64,000 nucleotides of DNA from Isochrysis galbana. Its lineage: Eukaryota; Haptophyta; Isochrysidales; Isochrysidaceae. Under the pieces are notes generated by a model. It was given only the letters and a program-made list of their open reading frames with translations. It did no database searches and was not told where the DNA came from. The number at the start of each line of letters is the position of its first letter. The stretch's first letter is position 1. This document shows, piece by piece, positions 31,553 to 43,848 of this stretch. The position numbers and the translations under genes were made by a program. The stretch is taken from contig CM030939.1 in assembly GCA_018136815.1 (NCBI GenBank), positions 4,395,419 through 4,459,418 of the forward strand. The letters run 5' to 3'.

Positions 31553-32491
31553 CAACCTACTTTTTTATAAGTGGGGGTCAATGGGGGCCTCGCGCCCCCC
31601 TCTTTCCATCGCGGACACCCCCCGGGGTGGGCCCGTACATTCAACCCCAGCCCCTGCCCTCTGGCAGGGGCAGGGCACTCATCAAATCAGCCCAGACCCC
31701 TAGTGGGCGCGGGCCGCGAGCCGCACTCCCAGGCCCGCATGGGCCTGCTCTCGTACTGACTCCCCCCCCCATCCCTGGTCGCCAGGCAGACAGGGGCCTC
31801 AGGGCGGCACTTAAGGCCAGCGAGGCGAGCGAGGGAGAGGCAGGGGGGGGCCAGGGGCTGAGCCCCAGCCTCCACTGCCCCCTGAGCTGGCCCTGCTGGC
31901 CCTCTGGGCGCCCCTGAAGGACCTCTGAGAGCAGGCCATGGCGCGCCGCATGGCGACGCGCCGCAGGGACCGGGGCGGAAGAGAATGGAACGAGGGAGAG
32001 GGGGGGATTTGCACCCCCCCCGATGGAGTGTGGTGAGAAACGAGCCCCGTTTGCGTTAGCAAACGGGCGAAGGGGGGCGGCTGGCGACAGGAGAGGCGAG
32101 AAGAAGGGAGTGGCTCAAGACGTCCCTGTGGCAGATATCGGGGGGCGCAGTCATTTATTTCTTCGAGGACCGCTCGCGGCGCGAGCTGTAAGGGCCGTTC
32201 TCCTTTTTTGACGAGAGGTTCCTCCCCCCCCCCCCGGTGCTTTTTCCCGGAGAGTCGGCCGGCGTCGACCGGACCGCCTCAATGGGTTTTCCCTCATTTT
32301 AACTTGTGGGGAGTTAGAATGGGAGCCGGGGGCCTGCGAGGGGGGAGATGTGGAAGGGTGCATAGGAGTATGTATTTGTGACAACAGCACGCGCCAAGGT
32401 GTACGGGCAGGTGCGCTGAGGGCTGTCGTGTTAGTACCGGGCTAGTGAGAGTAGTGGTACTAATGCTCAGATAGATTTGTTTATTTGTTTG
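31553..32491 (+). mobile_element. Non-coding hairpin-led retroelement (copy E)
   Basis: Flanked by the 17-bp duplication TATAATTGAGCACATCG (31536-31552 and 32492-32508). It begins CAACCTACTT...TATAAGTGGGGG, a hairpin with CCTACTT/AAGTGGG arms, followed by TCAATGGGGGCCTCGCGCCC. The body (31640-31950) matches the repeats at 8239-8865 and 40269-40690. It ends with GCTCAGATAGATTTG and TTTATTTGTTTG. No protein-coding frame is convincing. It is probably moved in trans by a LINE. Confidence 0.88.
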
Positions 32492-33222
32492 TATAATTGA
32501 GCACATCGCGCCACGGTAAAATAATTAGCCAAACCCTGATTAATAGTTAAAAAAGCCCCTGTTTCCTGTTTCCTGTTTACCGTTTGACCACCCTGGAATT
32601 ATAATGAACGCGTTGCATCGATTCTCGTGGCCCTAGACTCTAGATGGGAAATGGGAAATAGAAATACAGTATACGGTATACGGTGCTGCTGCTGGTGCTG
32701 GGGACTACAAATATTACGGCCAAATACCAAAAACAAATACGAAGGTTGTACTTGGTACGAGTATTTGGCCTCCGGCCACAAATACATCGCAAATACATTC
32801 GACATTCGAGGCCTTCAACCCAAGACCAAGACCAAGACCAAGACGCGCTTTAAATACAGCCAAAGACAGCACATGTACATATCATGTATTTGTGTATTTG
32901 AAATGTATTTGGCCTCCGGCCTCTGGCCTCTGGCCAAATACCACGGTAAATATGTATTTCCCATCTGCCATCTGGGTTCGTGACACTATACAATGACAAT
33001 AATAAAAGCAGCGTATCCGCAACCCGCAACTTGATGACTCGTTCGTGACTGAGAGTGAGATTGAATTTGCCCATAAATAGACCCCAATTACTTTCGGCTG
33101 CCGATGCAGCCACAAGTTGCGCCAACACCTGTTGCCTGTTGCCTGCTGCCTGCTGCGCCAATGCCAATGCCAATCTTGCAAGCATCGGGACGTGCTTCCC
33201 ATAGATAGTGTAGATAGTCCCC
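32492..33222. other. CAAATAC-rich block with inverted ends; no gene
   Basis: AGATGGGAAAT near 32641 is inverted as ATTTCCCATCT near 32957. CAAATAC/GTATTTG motifs lie between, along with TTGGCCTCCGGCC twice. It may be a small inverted-repeat element. No duplication was found at the ends. Confidence 0.45.
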
Positions 33223-34144
33223 ACTTACCACATTATGTCTTGTTGCGATCGACCGCGATTTTTTGGGGTTTGGGCGACTTGTACTCCTAGCTACCTGGGC
33301 GGCGGGCGGCGGGGGGCGGCCAATTCGCATTTCGTCATGAAACAGATCGTCCGCCCCGCAGAGACGGGTCACGTCAAACAGACGCGCTGCCCTGCCCTCG
33401 CCAGTAGGTGGTAGTTAGTAGTATAATGATGCTCGGTCGTTGAGCGGGCGTTGCGGGGGGGCGGGGGGGAAGGGAATAAATAGAGCTCTGGAGTAGGTGA
33501 GAGAGGTCGGGCCTCTTTTCAAAACTTGTGTGTGTACTTTTACACACCAAGAGAGAGGAGAGATAGGAGAGAACAAGAGAAAATTCTAGAAGGAGTGTGT
33601 ACGAGTATCTGAAGAACACATATTGAGAGGAGAGAGAGAGAGAGAGGGGAGCAGCTCGGGTAGGGGAGGGAACGAACTAGAGCACCAGTCGAGGGGTAAA
33701 GAGAAGAGAGAGAAGACACACACGAGAAGAAAGAAGAGAGAGAGGGGGAATCCCCCGAATTTCCTATCCATTCGATTTATGAGAGGGGAAGAGAGGGGGA
33801 AGAGGGCCGAGAGCAATAGGTGGACAGAGAGGAAGAGGGATATTAGAGAGAGAGACGGAGAGGGAGAGGGGCGGAGAGAGAGAGAGAGAGAGGAGAGAGA
33901 GCCAGCGCGAGGGCGAAACGAAAGGGGCCGTGCTCCCTGGCCCCCGCTGCCCCCCCCCTCCCCCCCCTCTCCACCCTCTCCGCCCTAGCGCACCCTTCCA
34001 CTTCTTCTCTTCCCCTCCCCCCTTCCCACTTCCCCATCCCCACCCACCGGCCTGACCGCCGCTCGGCATCTCGGTCGCCTGCCTTCCCTCCGCCCTTCCC
34101 ATTGCCCTCCCCCGCCCCCCCTTCCCCTGTTCCCCACTGTCCTG
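33223..34144. other. Upstream region of the 34145 gene; purine then pyrimidine-rich
   Basis: GA-rich from 33540 to 33910 and C-rich from 33945 to 34140. No gene is seen. Confidence 0.45.
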
Positions 34145-35756
34145 ATGGCCTCATCTTCCTCGGTGCTCGCCGCCTACGAGGGCGCGCTCCGCTGGACCTT
34201 CGCCCACTTCTCAGGCGGTGCCGGAAAACCGCTCTTCTGCGACGGATGGCTCGACCTTTGCGAAGCGCTCGGGCTGGCATGGTACCTGGGCGAGGAGTCC
34301 CTCGTCCAGATCTTTGAGAGCGCCACGCGCGTCAACCGCGAGAAAGCACGCCGGCCAGTGGGCATGTCGTTTGTGCAGATGGGTGATGCGCTCGAGATGT
34401 GCGCCCACGCGGTTTCGGAGAAGCAGTGGGCGGTGAGCCTCTAGCCGCCCGGTTGGATTCACCCGCCCAACTGACGCGAGAGCCCCCCTCCCCCCCTATC
34501 TCTGCGACTACAGCGCAGCTCACGCACGGCCGCCCTGTCCCCGATAGATCGAATATGCCGCCGAGAAGCGCAGCCGCTTCAAGTACAAGTATGTGGACGC
34601 GGAGAAGTCGCGCGTTAAGACGCCAACCCACGAGTCACTCTTGCAGATGCTCTCGGCCATGGGGCTGGACGACCCTGACACTTTGTACAAGCGGCTGGGC
34701 GCCTCACCCTACGCAGCTTCGACGGGGTATGGGACATCTTCGATGGCTGCACCAGCACGGCAGCCCAGCCCACGCACGCGTTTCACACACCCCACGAGGC
34801 CTGCATCGTCCGCCACGAAGGGGCTACGGTCAGCAATCGGGTCTCCGTCCTCGCACACGGTTGGCGAGCCGGCGAAAGAGCCGGCTCTGTCAGCGCGAAG
34901 GAATTCGCCACGCCGTCGCTGGGTCTCGAGTGCGCCCATCAACCGCAAGCCACAGAGCGGAAGAGGTACGGCGGCTGCCCTTCAGGGCGCTGACATTTAT
35001 GCGTCAAATGCGGATCTTCCGCGGCGGGCCACGTCGGCGTCTACCAGATTCGTGCCCCAGCCGCCGCCTGCGCCACAGCCTCCATTAGGGCGCCAGTGGT
35101 CGTTCAGCGCAGGCCCTCAAAATCCATCGCGCAACGGTTCGGTCGAGCCGTCGCCGCGCACATCGCCGCGGGGCAGACGATTCACCGAGGCGGCATTGCA
35201 GCCGTCATCCTACTCGCCTGCACCACCGGCGCGACCGCCCACGGTGCCGAGCAACCTCGGCGGGATCGGGCTCGCGTGGGACTCGTCCTTCTCAGTTTCC
35301 GGCGCGAACGTTGCCTCCAAGCGGTTGAACGCTGCGTCGCCGCGTCGCACTATTCTAGGGGCGAGCAAGTTGTACGGCGGTGCAGGCGGGGCACGCGACG
35401 GCCTGAACGCCGGAGAATCCTCGGTGAGTACGGAGCAGCAGCCAGGCCTTCGTGCGAATGACACCGGATCGGTCATGGATCGAGACCTCGATGCCCGCCT
35501 CCTCCGCGAGATGTCGACAGCGCGGACGAACTCCGGCGAGGTGCTGTCGCCGACGAAGAAGGCCAGTCTCTTGTCTGACGACTATTATAGCTTGGGTAGC
35601 GCCGGTCTCTTGGACCTTATGAGCGCATCAGGATTCCACAAGGCGATTGCCACGGCGGCTCGCTCTCATGAGAAGCAGACCTTGTCGATGAGCAGTCCAA
35701 GGCAAGAGCGCATGAGGAGACAACAGCGGCAGCTACAGCAAGTGAGCAACTCATAG
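34145..35756 (+). CDS. Unknown protein, two exons, 498 residues
   Basis: Exons 34145-34432 and 34548-35756 (GT-AG, 115-bp intron, phase 0). Residues 1-120 form a compact helical domain: YEGALRWTFAHFSG, WLDLCEALGLAWYLGEESL, MSFVQMGDALEMCAHAV, then EYAAEKRSRFKYKYVDAEKS across the splice joint. It is reminiscent of paired EF-hand-like modules seen in cytoskeletal proteins, but calcium loops are not evident. Residues 150-450 are Ser/Pro/Arg-rich and likely disordered, with many SP sites. The C-terminus is basic and helical (RQERMRRQQRQLQQ). The function is unknown. ATG 34145 lies after a long C-rich leader. Confidence 0.65.
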
Positions 35757-37247
35757 GTCGGCGACGGAAGTTTAGGCATCCTTCAGGCATCCGCGAGTGA
35801 AGCGGCCGACTTATCACTTCGCCTGTGACTGTTGGGAGGCGGCAAAAGCTCCACCGCCGCCCTCGTTCTCGATGGCATTCACCCTTATAAGTACTAGGTG
35901 ATCGCCTTCGTCGCGTGAGCGGTGATGGCATGAGCGAGGAGGAGCATGCAAACACCTCCTCGTGTATTTATTGCACTTAGCTATGAAGTTGTATTGCTAT
36001 TTCTTGTTTGGTCAAGGCTCTGGCTAATGGTTTGTTCTGGGAGTGGAGAGTGTCCCGCCATCATTAGGCTAGGCGTTGGTGCTACCCACAATGCGCACGA
36101 GCCCAGACCGACGGGAGGGTGCTCCGGACGGAGCACAGCGACGCAGCAAGAAAAGCCGCACCAAAACGGCGCACCAGAAAACAGGACGACGGTAAAAATA
36201 TCCTTGTGATGCATTCTCGCCGCGCAAGCGACTCTAGACCCACTTCTCTCACGCAAGCGTTAGCTACACGCTATACCCCCACGCCCCCCCGGCCCTTGCC
36301 CTTTACGCCCCCCCAACCAACATCTGGCGACTCCATAGGGCGTGGCTACACGGTGGAGTCCCCCAGCCGCGTGCGAGGCGAGAATATTTAAAGGTTATCT
36401 AAAGGCATTGCTCGATTTCAGATACTCTTTTCATCTCTTTTGGCGGCGTCGGTCCGTGTTCCTCGGGTGGTTGTGCGGTTGCGTGCGTTGCCTTGCTACC
36501 TGTATTTTTGCGCGCACTTGTCTTCGCACCTTCACGTGTTTTTCGTCGGGCTTCGGCCGTGTCCTCACTCCTCGCCTTGGTGGTGCTGAGGACTTGACCT
36601 GCATGCTGAATCGGCACGAGCGCCTAACCTCATAATCACGTACCAATGACAAGGTAGCACTTCATCGTGTACGTACACGCTAAACAAAAACAGCAAGAAA
36701 GCAAAGAGCTAGAGTACGGGTCTAGGCCCTTGTGTTGTGTTCATTATAGGCGGATTCGCGAGGCTGCGTCCAACACAAAATACCATCGCGATGCTCGCCC
36801 GGTGGCAACCAAGGTACAAATTAAGGAACATCACAAGCACACCGACACTGCATTGCGTTATTGACGCCGTTGAATGGAATTGAAAGTCACTAGTAGGAAC
36901 AATTGGGTGTACGACATTACACAATATGCATCCTCTTCTCGTAGCCCGCAAGGAGTCGTCAAAAGATAGTCCAGCGCTGGGCCTCCTCTGCCGTTGAGCA
37001 GAGACTTTCGCACGCCTATCATCACAACCGTGATGCTCTACCATCACAGGCAGGCGGCGCATAACGTGGTGCGTCCCGATCGATCAGTATCGGATTCAAT
37101 GATGCCATCCCCAACTTCTTGCTTGCCGCAGGAATCGGAAAAGGCACGGCTTAACGCCATTCGAAGGCAAGCGAGACGGGCGAGCAACGCAGATGGCGTA
37201 CGTGCTGGCAAGTCTCGAGCGCCACATCCTACCCAAAGGCTGCCACA
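35757..37247. other. Intergenic; retroelement 3' end near 36290-36400
   Basis: GGGCGTGGCTACACGGTGGA then GAGGCGAGAATATTTAAAGG (about 36340-36395) match the copy A 3' end in plus orientation, without a clear T tract. The rest probably contains the 3' regions of the two convergent genes. A lysine-rich minus frame (36399-36617) is not supported. Confidence 0.5.
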
Positions 37248-39104
37248 TCAAAGTGCAATGCCAGCGGCCTTCAAGGCGACTGCCGCTGCCACAGCACAGC
37301 AAGCCTGCAGGATTTCCTCAGCAGAGGGTCTGGCCTCGCGAGCGGGGTTCATCATGCCACGGATCACCTCGGCAAGCTCAGCGCCGCAGTCTGCAGGCGG
37401 TCCCACCGAACCAGAGCGCAGCTCGATCCATCGGTCGCCAGATCCGGGCAGCTCCTCCCCCGAGCGGAGTTCGTACACGACCATGCCAAAGGAGAAGATG
37501 TCCGCAGCGGTCGACCTGTAGAGGGCGTGGTGAAGGGGTGGTAGGGTGGAGCAACGCGGGACATGTGTTGGCCGCGCCCCGCGGGGGCCATGCTGCGGGC
37601 GAGCAGCTCACGGGTTGCTCTCGAGGAGATCGCGTGACAAGTACCGAGCGTCGCCCTCTTGCTCGTTCCATGCCTTGAGGGCAGCCGCTTGGCCCAGGTC
37701 ACCAATCTTGAAAACGCCGTCCGAGCTAATAAGGATATTGTCGGGCTTAATGTCGCAATGTATCACCGCGTGTGAGTGGATGTGGGCAAGTCCGCGTGCA
37801 ATATGCCTGATAATCTCCCAGATACGTGGTTCAGCAGATGCACATGAAAGCGCTAACCCTTCACGCTGCATGAGTTGCCCGAGTGTTCCGCCGGTGCAAA
37901 GCTCCATCTGCACGTAGAAGAACGAGGCGTCTTGCCAGGCTCGGTAATACTCCACGACATTGGGATGCGCGGGCATCGAATTGGCGAGCTGCACCTCACG
38001 CAAGTACTCTGCGCGCTCATTGCGCGAGTGAAACTCGCGTTTGGACCGCTTAATCGCATAGTGCTCGTCAGGCCGCATCTTGTGCCGTACGGCATAGACA
38101 TCGGAGAAGGAGCCCGAGCCCAACTGGTTCAGCCATGTGAAGTGGTCATCAAACTTGAAGCCGCTCAGTTGATCGCCAGGCATGCAGAAAGAGGCTGAAC
38201 GCTGGTCCTTGTTCACAAAAAGAAGTTTTGTGTCACGGATTGAATTCATGCGCGAGATCGGTGCGGGAGCTCCGGGCGGCATGTCTTCGCCGCCGCTTTG
38301 GCGCCAAGAGTTCTTGCCCCGGGAGGGAGACGGCATGTGCATGCGCGACCGGGCGATCGGAGATGATTCCGTAGGGGAAAGGCCATCATGAAAGGAGTCA
38401 AACTTTGGAGCCGGCAGGATCAATGGCGAGTCGTTGGGTGAGAGCATGTTCTCATCGGAGGACCGCCCACTGGGGACCGGGCTCCGCGCGACCATACCGA
38501 CGGCAGCCCCGATGACGGCCCGTATCCCACGCCGCTGCCGCTTACGCCGCTCCTCAGCAGGTTCTAGGCCCGCGGAGCTTCGCGCGAGCTTTGCTGAAAC
38601 AGAAGGCATGCTCATATTCATTGGACTGAGACTGAGCTCGTTGACGTTGTGTGGATCGGCCTCATTCATGTCGAGCGCGCGGCGCGGATCGGGCATCTCA
38701 TCACCCGATCCGTCGCGCTCGACCAGGGCGTTTCCCACAAGAGGCGGCGCCGAGTGCCGCTTGTGCACCTTGCTGTTCTCCTTCTGTGGTGCAGACGGCG
38801 GCTGCAGATACCTGCGCTGCTCACTGTAGATCTGCTGCTTGCGCACTGCGGCAGGTGATCCGAGCTCCGCGAGTGGAGTGGGGGGCATAATGGGGCGGTC
38901 TCCTGTCTCCGCGCGCGAGAGATCCGTGTCTGCTTGTGAAGAGCATCCCTGGGAGCCCCAGCCTGCCACCCGCGGCTGCAGGCCTGGCTGGAACTTTGGC
39001 GTGCGCAGCATCAGAGACTCTGAGGGCGAGCCATCGTGCGGCGCGCAGAGCTGCTCGTAAGACTCGGAGCCTCGGATAAGTACGGGCTCAACCAGGTGGA
39101 CCAT
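37248..39104 (-). CDS. Wee1-like protein kinase
   Basis: Exons 39104-37612 and 37515-37248 (GT-AG, 96-bp intron, phase 2) give 586 residues. The first 300 residues are disordered, with many SP/TP sites suitable for CDK phosphorylation. The kinase domain starts near 322: glycine loop LGSGSFSDVY, Lys352 in YAIKRS, HCDIKPDN (449-456) and DLG (469-471). DLG in place of DFG, the KIGDLGQ context, NVVEYYRAWQDASFFYVQME and ELCTGGTLGQLM are typical of Wee1/Myt1. The joint rebuilds ESNP + STAADIFSFGMVVYE. The C-lobe then shows GDRWIELRSG and HP-like PAREARPSAEEIL. Wee1 kinases inhibit CDK by phosphorylating its glycine loop. No membrane span is seen, so Wee1 rather than Myt1 is favoured. Confidence 0.88.
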
Positions 39105-39887
39105 CCTCCCCGCCCGCTGGGCTCAGCTGAAGATGTCTCCCCCCTCCCCCTTCTGGCTCCTTGCGGCTGCCCTTATCTCTCACTCCCCCCCCCCCCCGGT
39201 GAAGAGAGCTGAGCGGCGGGTAGAGAGGATTTGGGGGGGAGGGGGGGGCCGGAGCCGCGGCCGCGGGGGAGAGAGGGGGAGGGGGGGGCGGGGCGCTTCC
39301 CCCCCGCCCCGCCCCCCCCCCCCCCGCGCCCCCCCGCCCCCCCCTCCCCCCCCGCGCGCCCAAGCGGAAAAGCCCCCGTCCTTCCCGCCAAAACCCTTCT
39401 CGCCTCCCGCCCGCCCGCCCACCTCTTCCCGCCGCCCTCTCTTCCCCAAGCGAGGTTTGACTTCCCACGCAGAGTGCCACCCATCTCGCCTTCTCCCTCT
39501 CTCTCACGGGGCGAGGAAGAGATCGCGACGAAGACGGCGGGCTCCCTTGTCCCACTCTTTCGACGACGGGCGGCGCCCTCCCTTCCTGTGGGATGGAGAG
39601 GATAGATGGACTCCACCACAGTCGAAAGTATTGGCAGCGTCCGGCCGTCGGCAGAAGAAGCTCGTCAAGTCGTCAAGCCTCTCGCGCAGCCAGTCTCGTC
39701 CACGATCTCGTCGAACCCGTCCTCGTACTCACCGACTCACCCGCCTCAGACGACGCGGGCCATTCATTCCTGCCGTAACCGAGCGCCTGGAAGGAAGAGA
39801 CGGAAGAGAGGGAGAGGGAGAGTTAAGAGTTAAAAGAGTACCTCGCTTTTGATCCTCTTGCAAAACTTTTGCCTTTTGTCGTTGTTT
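39105..39887. other. G/C-homopolymer region upstream of the kinase gene
   Basis: Alternating poly-C and poly-G runs at 39180-39360, then mixed DNA. Likely promoter territory for the minus-strand kinase gene. No gene is seen. Confidence 0.45.
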
Positions 39888-39990
39888 TCTAACCGTTTAT
39901 GACTGGTCGCCATGGCGGGGGACCTCGCGCCCTCCCCACTCTCTCGACCCCCCCCCGGCCGATGGGGCGAGAATCCCCCCCCCCCCCCTT
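39888..39990 (+). mobile_element. Hairpin-leader repeat, degenerate
   Basis: CTAACCGTTTATGACTGGTC is followed by GCCATGGCGGGGGACCTCGC and CTCTCTCGAC. It parallels 63103-63190 and 54900-54990. The stem is weak in this copy. Confidence 0.5.
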
Positions 39991-40268
39991 GCGCTGCCAT
40001 TTGGCATTCATGCAATAGAGGCTCACCTCTCACCTCAAATTGTGCCCAGACTCCACACTCTCCGTGCAGGTAGAGGTTTTGCTCACCTTTCACCGTATAG
40101 AAGTCGGTTAGGAGATATGAGATATGTCCATGCTCCTTGCTAGAAGCCAGAAGGTGTAGTATTTTTCTTATTTTTAAACAAAATTTTATGGGTCCCGGCG
40201 TGGCCGATGGCCGATTTCAGCGCGGTGGCGCGGTGCTGGCGGGCGGCTGCCTAGGGAGGTCAAACACT

Positions 40269-40695
40269 CAACTAAGTTTATACTTGGTTGACCCATGGGG
40301 GGGCACGAGCCCCCCCCTCTCTCTCCACTCCTCCCCTGCCATGGGGGAGGAACCACCCATCCTCCTGGCACGCCTGATGGCTTGCCAGGAGGCCACTGCC
40401 CTACTGACCCACTCCCTTCCCCTTCCCCACAGGCTCGCCCCATTCGCCCATCCTGGCCCCTCGTGACCAGCCCATCGCTCCAACCCCCCCTCCCCCCCTG
40501 GTCGACAGGCAGACAGGTGCAGATTGGGGGCCCCAGAGGCTCGGGAGCACCAGCGAGGGAGAGGCAGGGGAGGCCAGGGCCCAGCCCCAGCCTCCTCTGC
40601 CCCCTGAGCTGGCCTCCAGGAGCCTCCAAGGGCCGCCACAGGGCCGCCACAGGGCAGCTGGAGGCCTGCCGCAGGCGCGCCATCGCGCGTGCCTG
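40269..40695 (+). mobile_element. Hairpin-led non-coding repeat
   Basis: Starts CAACTAAGT-TTAT-ACTTGGTTG (9-bp stem, one G:U pair), then ACCCATGGGGGGGCACGAGC. The body with GGTCGACAGGCAGACAGGTG and CTGCCCCCTGAGCTGGCC matches 8239-8865 (inverted) and 31640-31950. No duplication was identified, so the 3' limit is approximate. Confidence 0.75.
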
Positions 40696-41789
40696 CAGGA
40701 GAGGGGAGAGAGCGCGCGGAGAAGGGGGTGGGCGGAGCGAGAGCTCCGCTCACCGGAAAATAGGTAAGTCCCGCACCTGTTTACAGGATAAGTCGGGGCT
40801 GAGGCCGCCGCCCACTCGGAGACACAGGAGGAAGGGGGGGAATGATCACCGGGGGGAGGCGCGGGCCACCGGACCATATCTAAGCCCTTCACCCCTATCC
40901 CCCTAGTAGTGCACGGGGGGAGTCGCCTTATGGCGGGGGGGTCTCGTGGTTGGCAAAGTAAGTAGAGTCGCCCAACTCATCAATGAGCTCTCCGTCGGCC
41001 GGCTTCCAGTGTTCATGGCCCGTGTTGCCACCACCGGCGGTACCGACCAAAACTGACAGACACCCCTGTTACGCGGCACAAGCGGCGTCGGCCGCGTGCA
41101 CACCTCTCACCTCCCATACAACTCTTCCAGCCAGGAGGCGTGCGTGCTCACCACCGAGTGTTCGTCGTGGTGGCATCACCTCCTCGCTCCCAAACTTTTT
41201 CAGGGCCACATCGGCCGTGCACGCGCAGCAAGGCACCACCGGTGGAGCGCCCTCTCTCTTTCTCTCGAAGGAGAAGGGAAGTTTCCCCACCTTTCTTCCT
41301 CCCAGGCGCCTCGCAGATAGGTTTAATTTGCTATCTCCCCTGCGGTTCTTTATCTGCTTCTGGGGGCAATCAGGTTTAATTTGCGACCTCTTCGTATCTC
41401 CCCCTTAGGCACACCGCACTTCTTTCGTCTTATTCGGTAGGTCTCTTGGAATCCTGTGCGGCAGGATTGCCCCTCGTTTCCGTTATGGTGCGATTCCCCT
41501 TCCAGACGGGATCGCCGACAGGCCGCTGACGTCGACGCCAAAGCTCGAGCATCCACCCGACCCAGGGTACGCCCCGGACGGCGAGCGTGACATCATCAAC
41601 CCGAATGAAAATAACGTTGGGTAATACCTTGTAATGGTTTTAACCTGATAATGGCTAGTAATGGGGTATTAACACCCCTGAATAACCTGTTAACAACCAC
41701 GGAAAAACCCAACCTGTTAATGTAATGACCTTGACCTTGAAAAAACTACTAATGGGTTTCCAGAAAACTCACCTGTTAATGGTCTGCCC
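40696..41789. other. No gene seen; TAATGG-type repeats at 41610-41790
   Basis: Irregular AACCTGTTAATG and GTAATGG motifs occur between 41610 and 41790. The rest is unassigned. Confidence 0.4.
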
Positions 41790-41952
41790 TAGCCTTGACC
41801 GAGGCCGGGCCCCGGAAACCAAAGAAAAAGGAAAGAAGGGGGGCAGGGGAGGAGGTGGAGGGAGGGAAGATAAGGGCGATGGAAATAGAGATGGATAGTC
41901 CTGTAGACGGTAGGTGCATAGCCCAGAATCTTCAGATGTTTTTTTTAACTTG
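41790..41952 (+). mobile_element. Retroelement 3' end, type 1
   Basis: GGGCCCCGGAAACCAAAGAA, then GGGCGATGGAAATAGAGATG, then GCCCAGAATCTTCAGATG and eight T. Matches the 3' end of copy C (57319-57480, inverted) and 48095-48255. AATC-TTCA-GATT can form a small stem before the T tract. Confidence 0.75.
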
Positions 41953-42176
41953 TCAGCATGCTCAGAGTCTAAAAAAATCTTCTTAATAGTTAATAGTTAA
42001 TAGTCACACCGCGCCCGCAACTCTGCACCTTAGCTATGGAGCTATGGAGCCACGCCCACTACTCTCTCCCCCCCTCCACCTGCCTTGCGGCCCGTCCCCT
42101 CGTAGTGCGCTAGCTAATTAGGGGCTGGGTGTTTGGGGTTTCCTGCAGCAGACGGCGTGCTCCGATCCCCGATAGT

Positions 42177-42653
42177 TAGGGCCAGGCGGAAATATTCCGA
42201 AAAACTTGCCCAAATATTCCGCGAAGAAATCCCATTTATTTCCTGGGAGGCCACCCAAATATCCCCAAAATATGCCGACCTGGTGAGTTTTTTTTGGGGC
42301 TCGAGCACTCGAGCATCGAGCACGCGTGAGATAGGCCGAAGCTGCGCACATGTGGCCCAAGCAAGCTAGTGGAGCACTGGGGAGGGCAGGGCTGGACAAG
42401 GCGGAGCCATACCTCTAGCAGGCATCGCTCGCGCGGGGGGGGGGGAGGGGGGGGCACGGGGCACGCGCTCTCTGAAGTAAGGGTTTCTGGGTTTCTTGCT
42501 GTACAGGGAGTTTTGGCTTTTTACACTCCTTCCATGAGCAGCCCAAATATCCTGAAATATCCTGAAATATCCTGAAATATCCCGAAATATCCCGCGAGCC
42601 GATATCCGCCCAAATATCCCGGGAAATATTCGGAATATTTCCGCCTGGCCCTA
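42177..42653. mobile_element. Non-autonomous hAT-type DNA transposon
   Basis: Ends are a perfect 24-bp inverted repeat (TAGGGCCAGGCGGAAATATT then CCGA). They are flanked on both sides by the 8-bp duplication CCGATAGT (42169-42176 and 42654-42661). Eight-bp duplications and TAGGG-type ends fit the hAT superfamily. The 477-bp element codes for nothing evident. Subterminal AAATATCC and CCTGAAATAT repeats are dense, as in many hAT elements. Confidence 0.92.
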
Positions 42654-42661
42654 CCGATAGT

Positions 42662-43621
42662 CGATAGGTTTTCCTCTCCTTCCTCGTCTTGCCTCAACTT
42701 GCCTCCTGTGCCATCGGGCTATCGGCTTTTTGCGTTATCCTTTTGCGGTCAGGGGGATCTATGGCTGTGCCTCAGTGATTCCTAGGGTGGAGGTCGGGTA
42801 GGTGTGGGGGTCGCGGCGAGGGGCCATGCGCGATTATGCGAGTCTGTCCGCTATACGGAGCGCTTGTGCTATTACGCTATCACGGTCCGGTTCGTGCCTG
42901 GCGTCAGGGCGCCTTTGTCGTTTATTGTAAAGACGGGGGTGCTAAGCTCGCGCGGGAGCATGCTCAGATCTACCTAAATTGCGAGAAAACTTGCGGGCAA
43001 GTCTGGTCAAGGGCAAGGTGGGTATGTGGGTAGGTGGTAGGTAGGTGGTAGGTGGAAGGTGGTAGGTGGGTGGGGGTGGGGGTGGGTGGGTGGGTGGGGG
43101 GACCGCAGACCGCAGCCCCGGCCCCTGGCCCTTACGAGAATTGTACACTACACCAACTCCCAACTCCAACTTCCAACTTCCTAACCGGAGACCGGAGACC
43201 AACGGCAACACGGCAACGGCTTGCGGCTTCTTGCTTACGTGCGCACCGAGCAGCTGTCATTGTTTTTTAGGAAGTGAGAGGGTTCGGCCCCTGTAGATGC
43301 GCTCCCCCAACGGCCACGGAGCGGACGCCCGCTCACCCTCTCTCGAGCCCGAGGCGTTTTGTTTTTTTGGTTCGGTATGTGGTACGGGATGCGCCCTCTC
43401 ATCTCTGCACGCCGTTTCCTCCAGGCCTCTACATATCTCTATCTGGGTCTATTTCTTTTGTGTATCTTGCAAGAAAAGTGGTGTGTCTTCCCGTGTACAT
43501 CCTCTGTCTCTGCCCCCTCCTTCTTTCTTCTCTTCAGGCCATAATATATGCATCGTCTACACCTGCTCCTCTCTCTCCTCTCTCTCCTCTCTTATTCTCC
43601 GTCTTCCTTGTGGTGTGGCAA

Positions 43622-43652
<31 letters not shown>

Positions 43653-43848
43653 TTCTCCTCGCTTTCTCCTCTGACCCCTTCTTTTTCTATTCTGCTCTCC
43701 GCTGTCCCCCGCCCGCTCCGCTCCCACATCGCACTATTATTCTCCTCTCCCCTCGACCTCAAGATTTCTCTCTCCTCGACGTTTCCCTCCTGTCTCACCC
43801 CCTCCCCTCTTCCCTCTCTTCTCTCTCCTCCTCTCCCCTCTCTCACTC
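42662..43848. other. Intergenic and upstream region of the RPAP3/SPAG1-like gene
   Basis: GGTAGGTGG repeats at 43020-43100 and a CT-rich tract at 43560-43845 that includes (CT)n at 43621-43648. No gene is supported. Confidence 0.5.
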
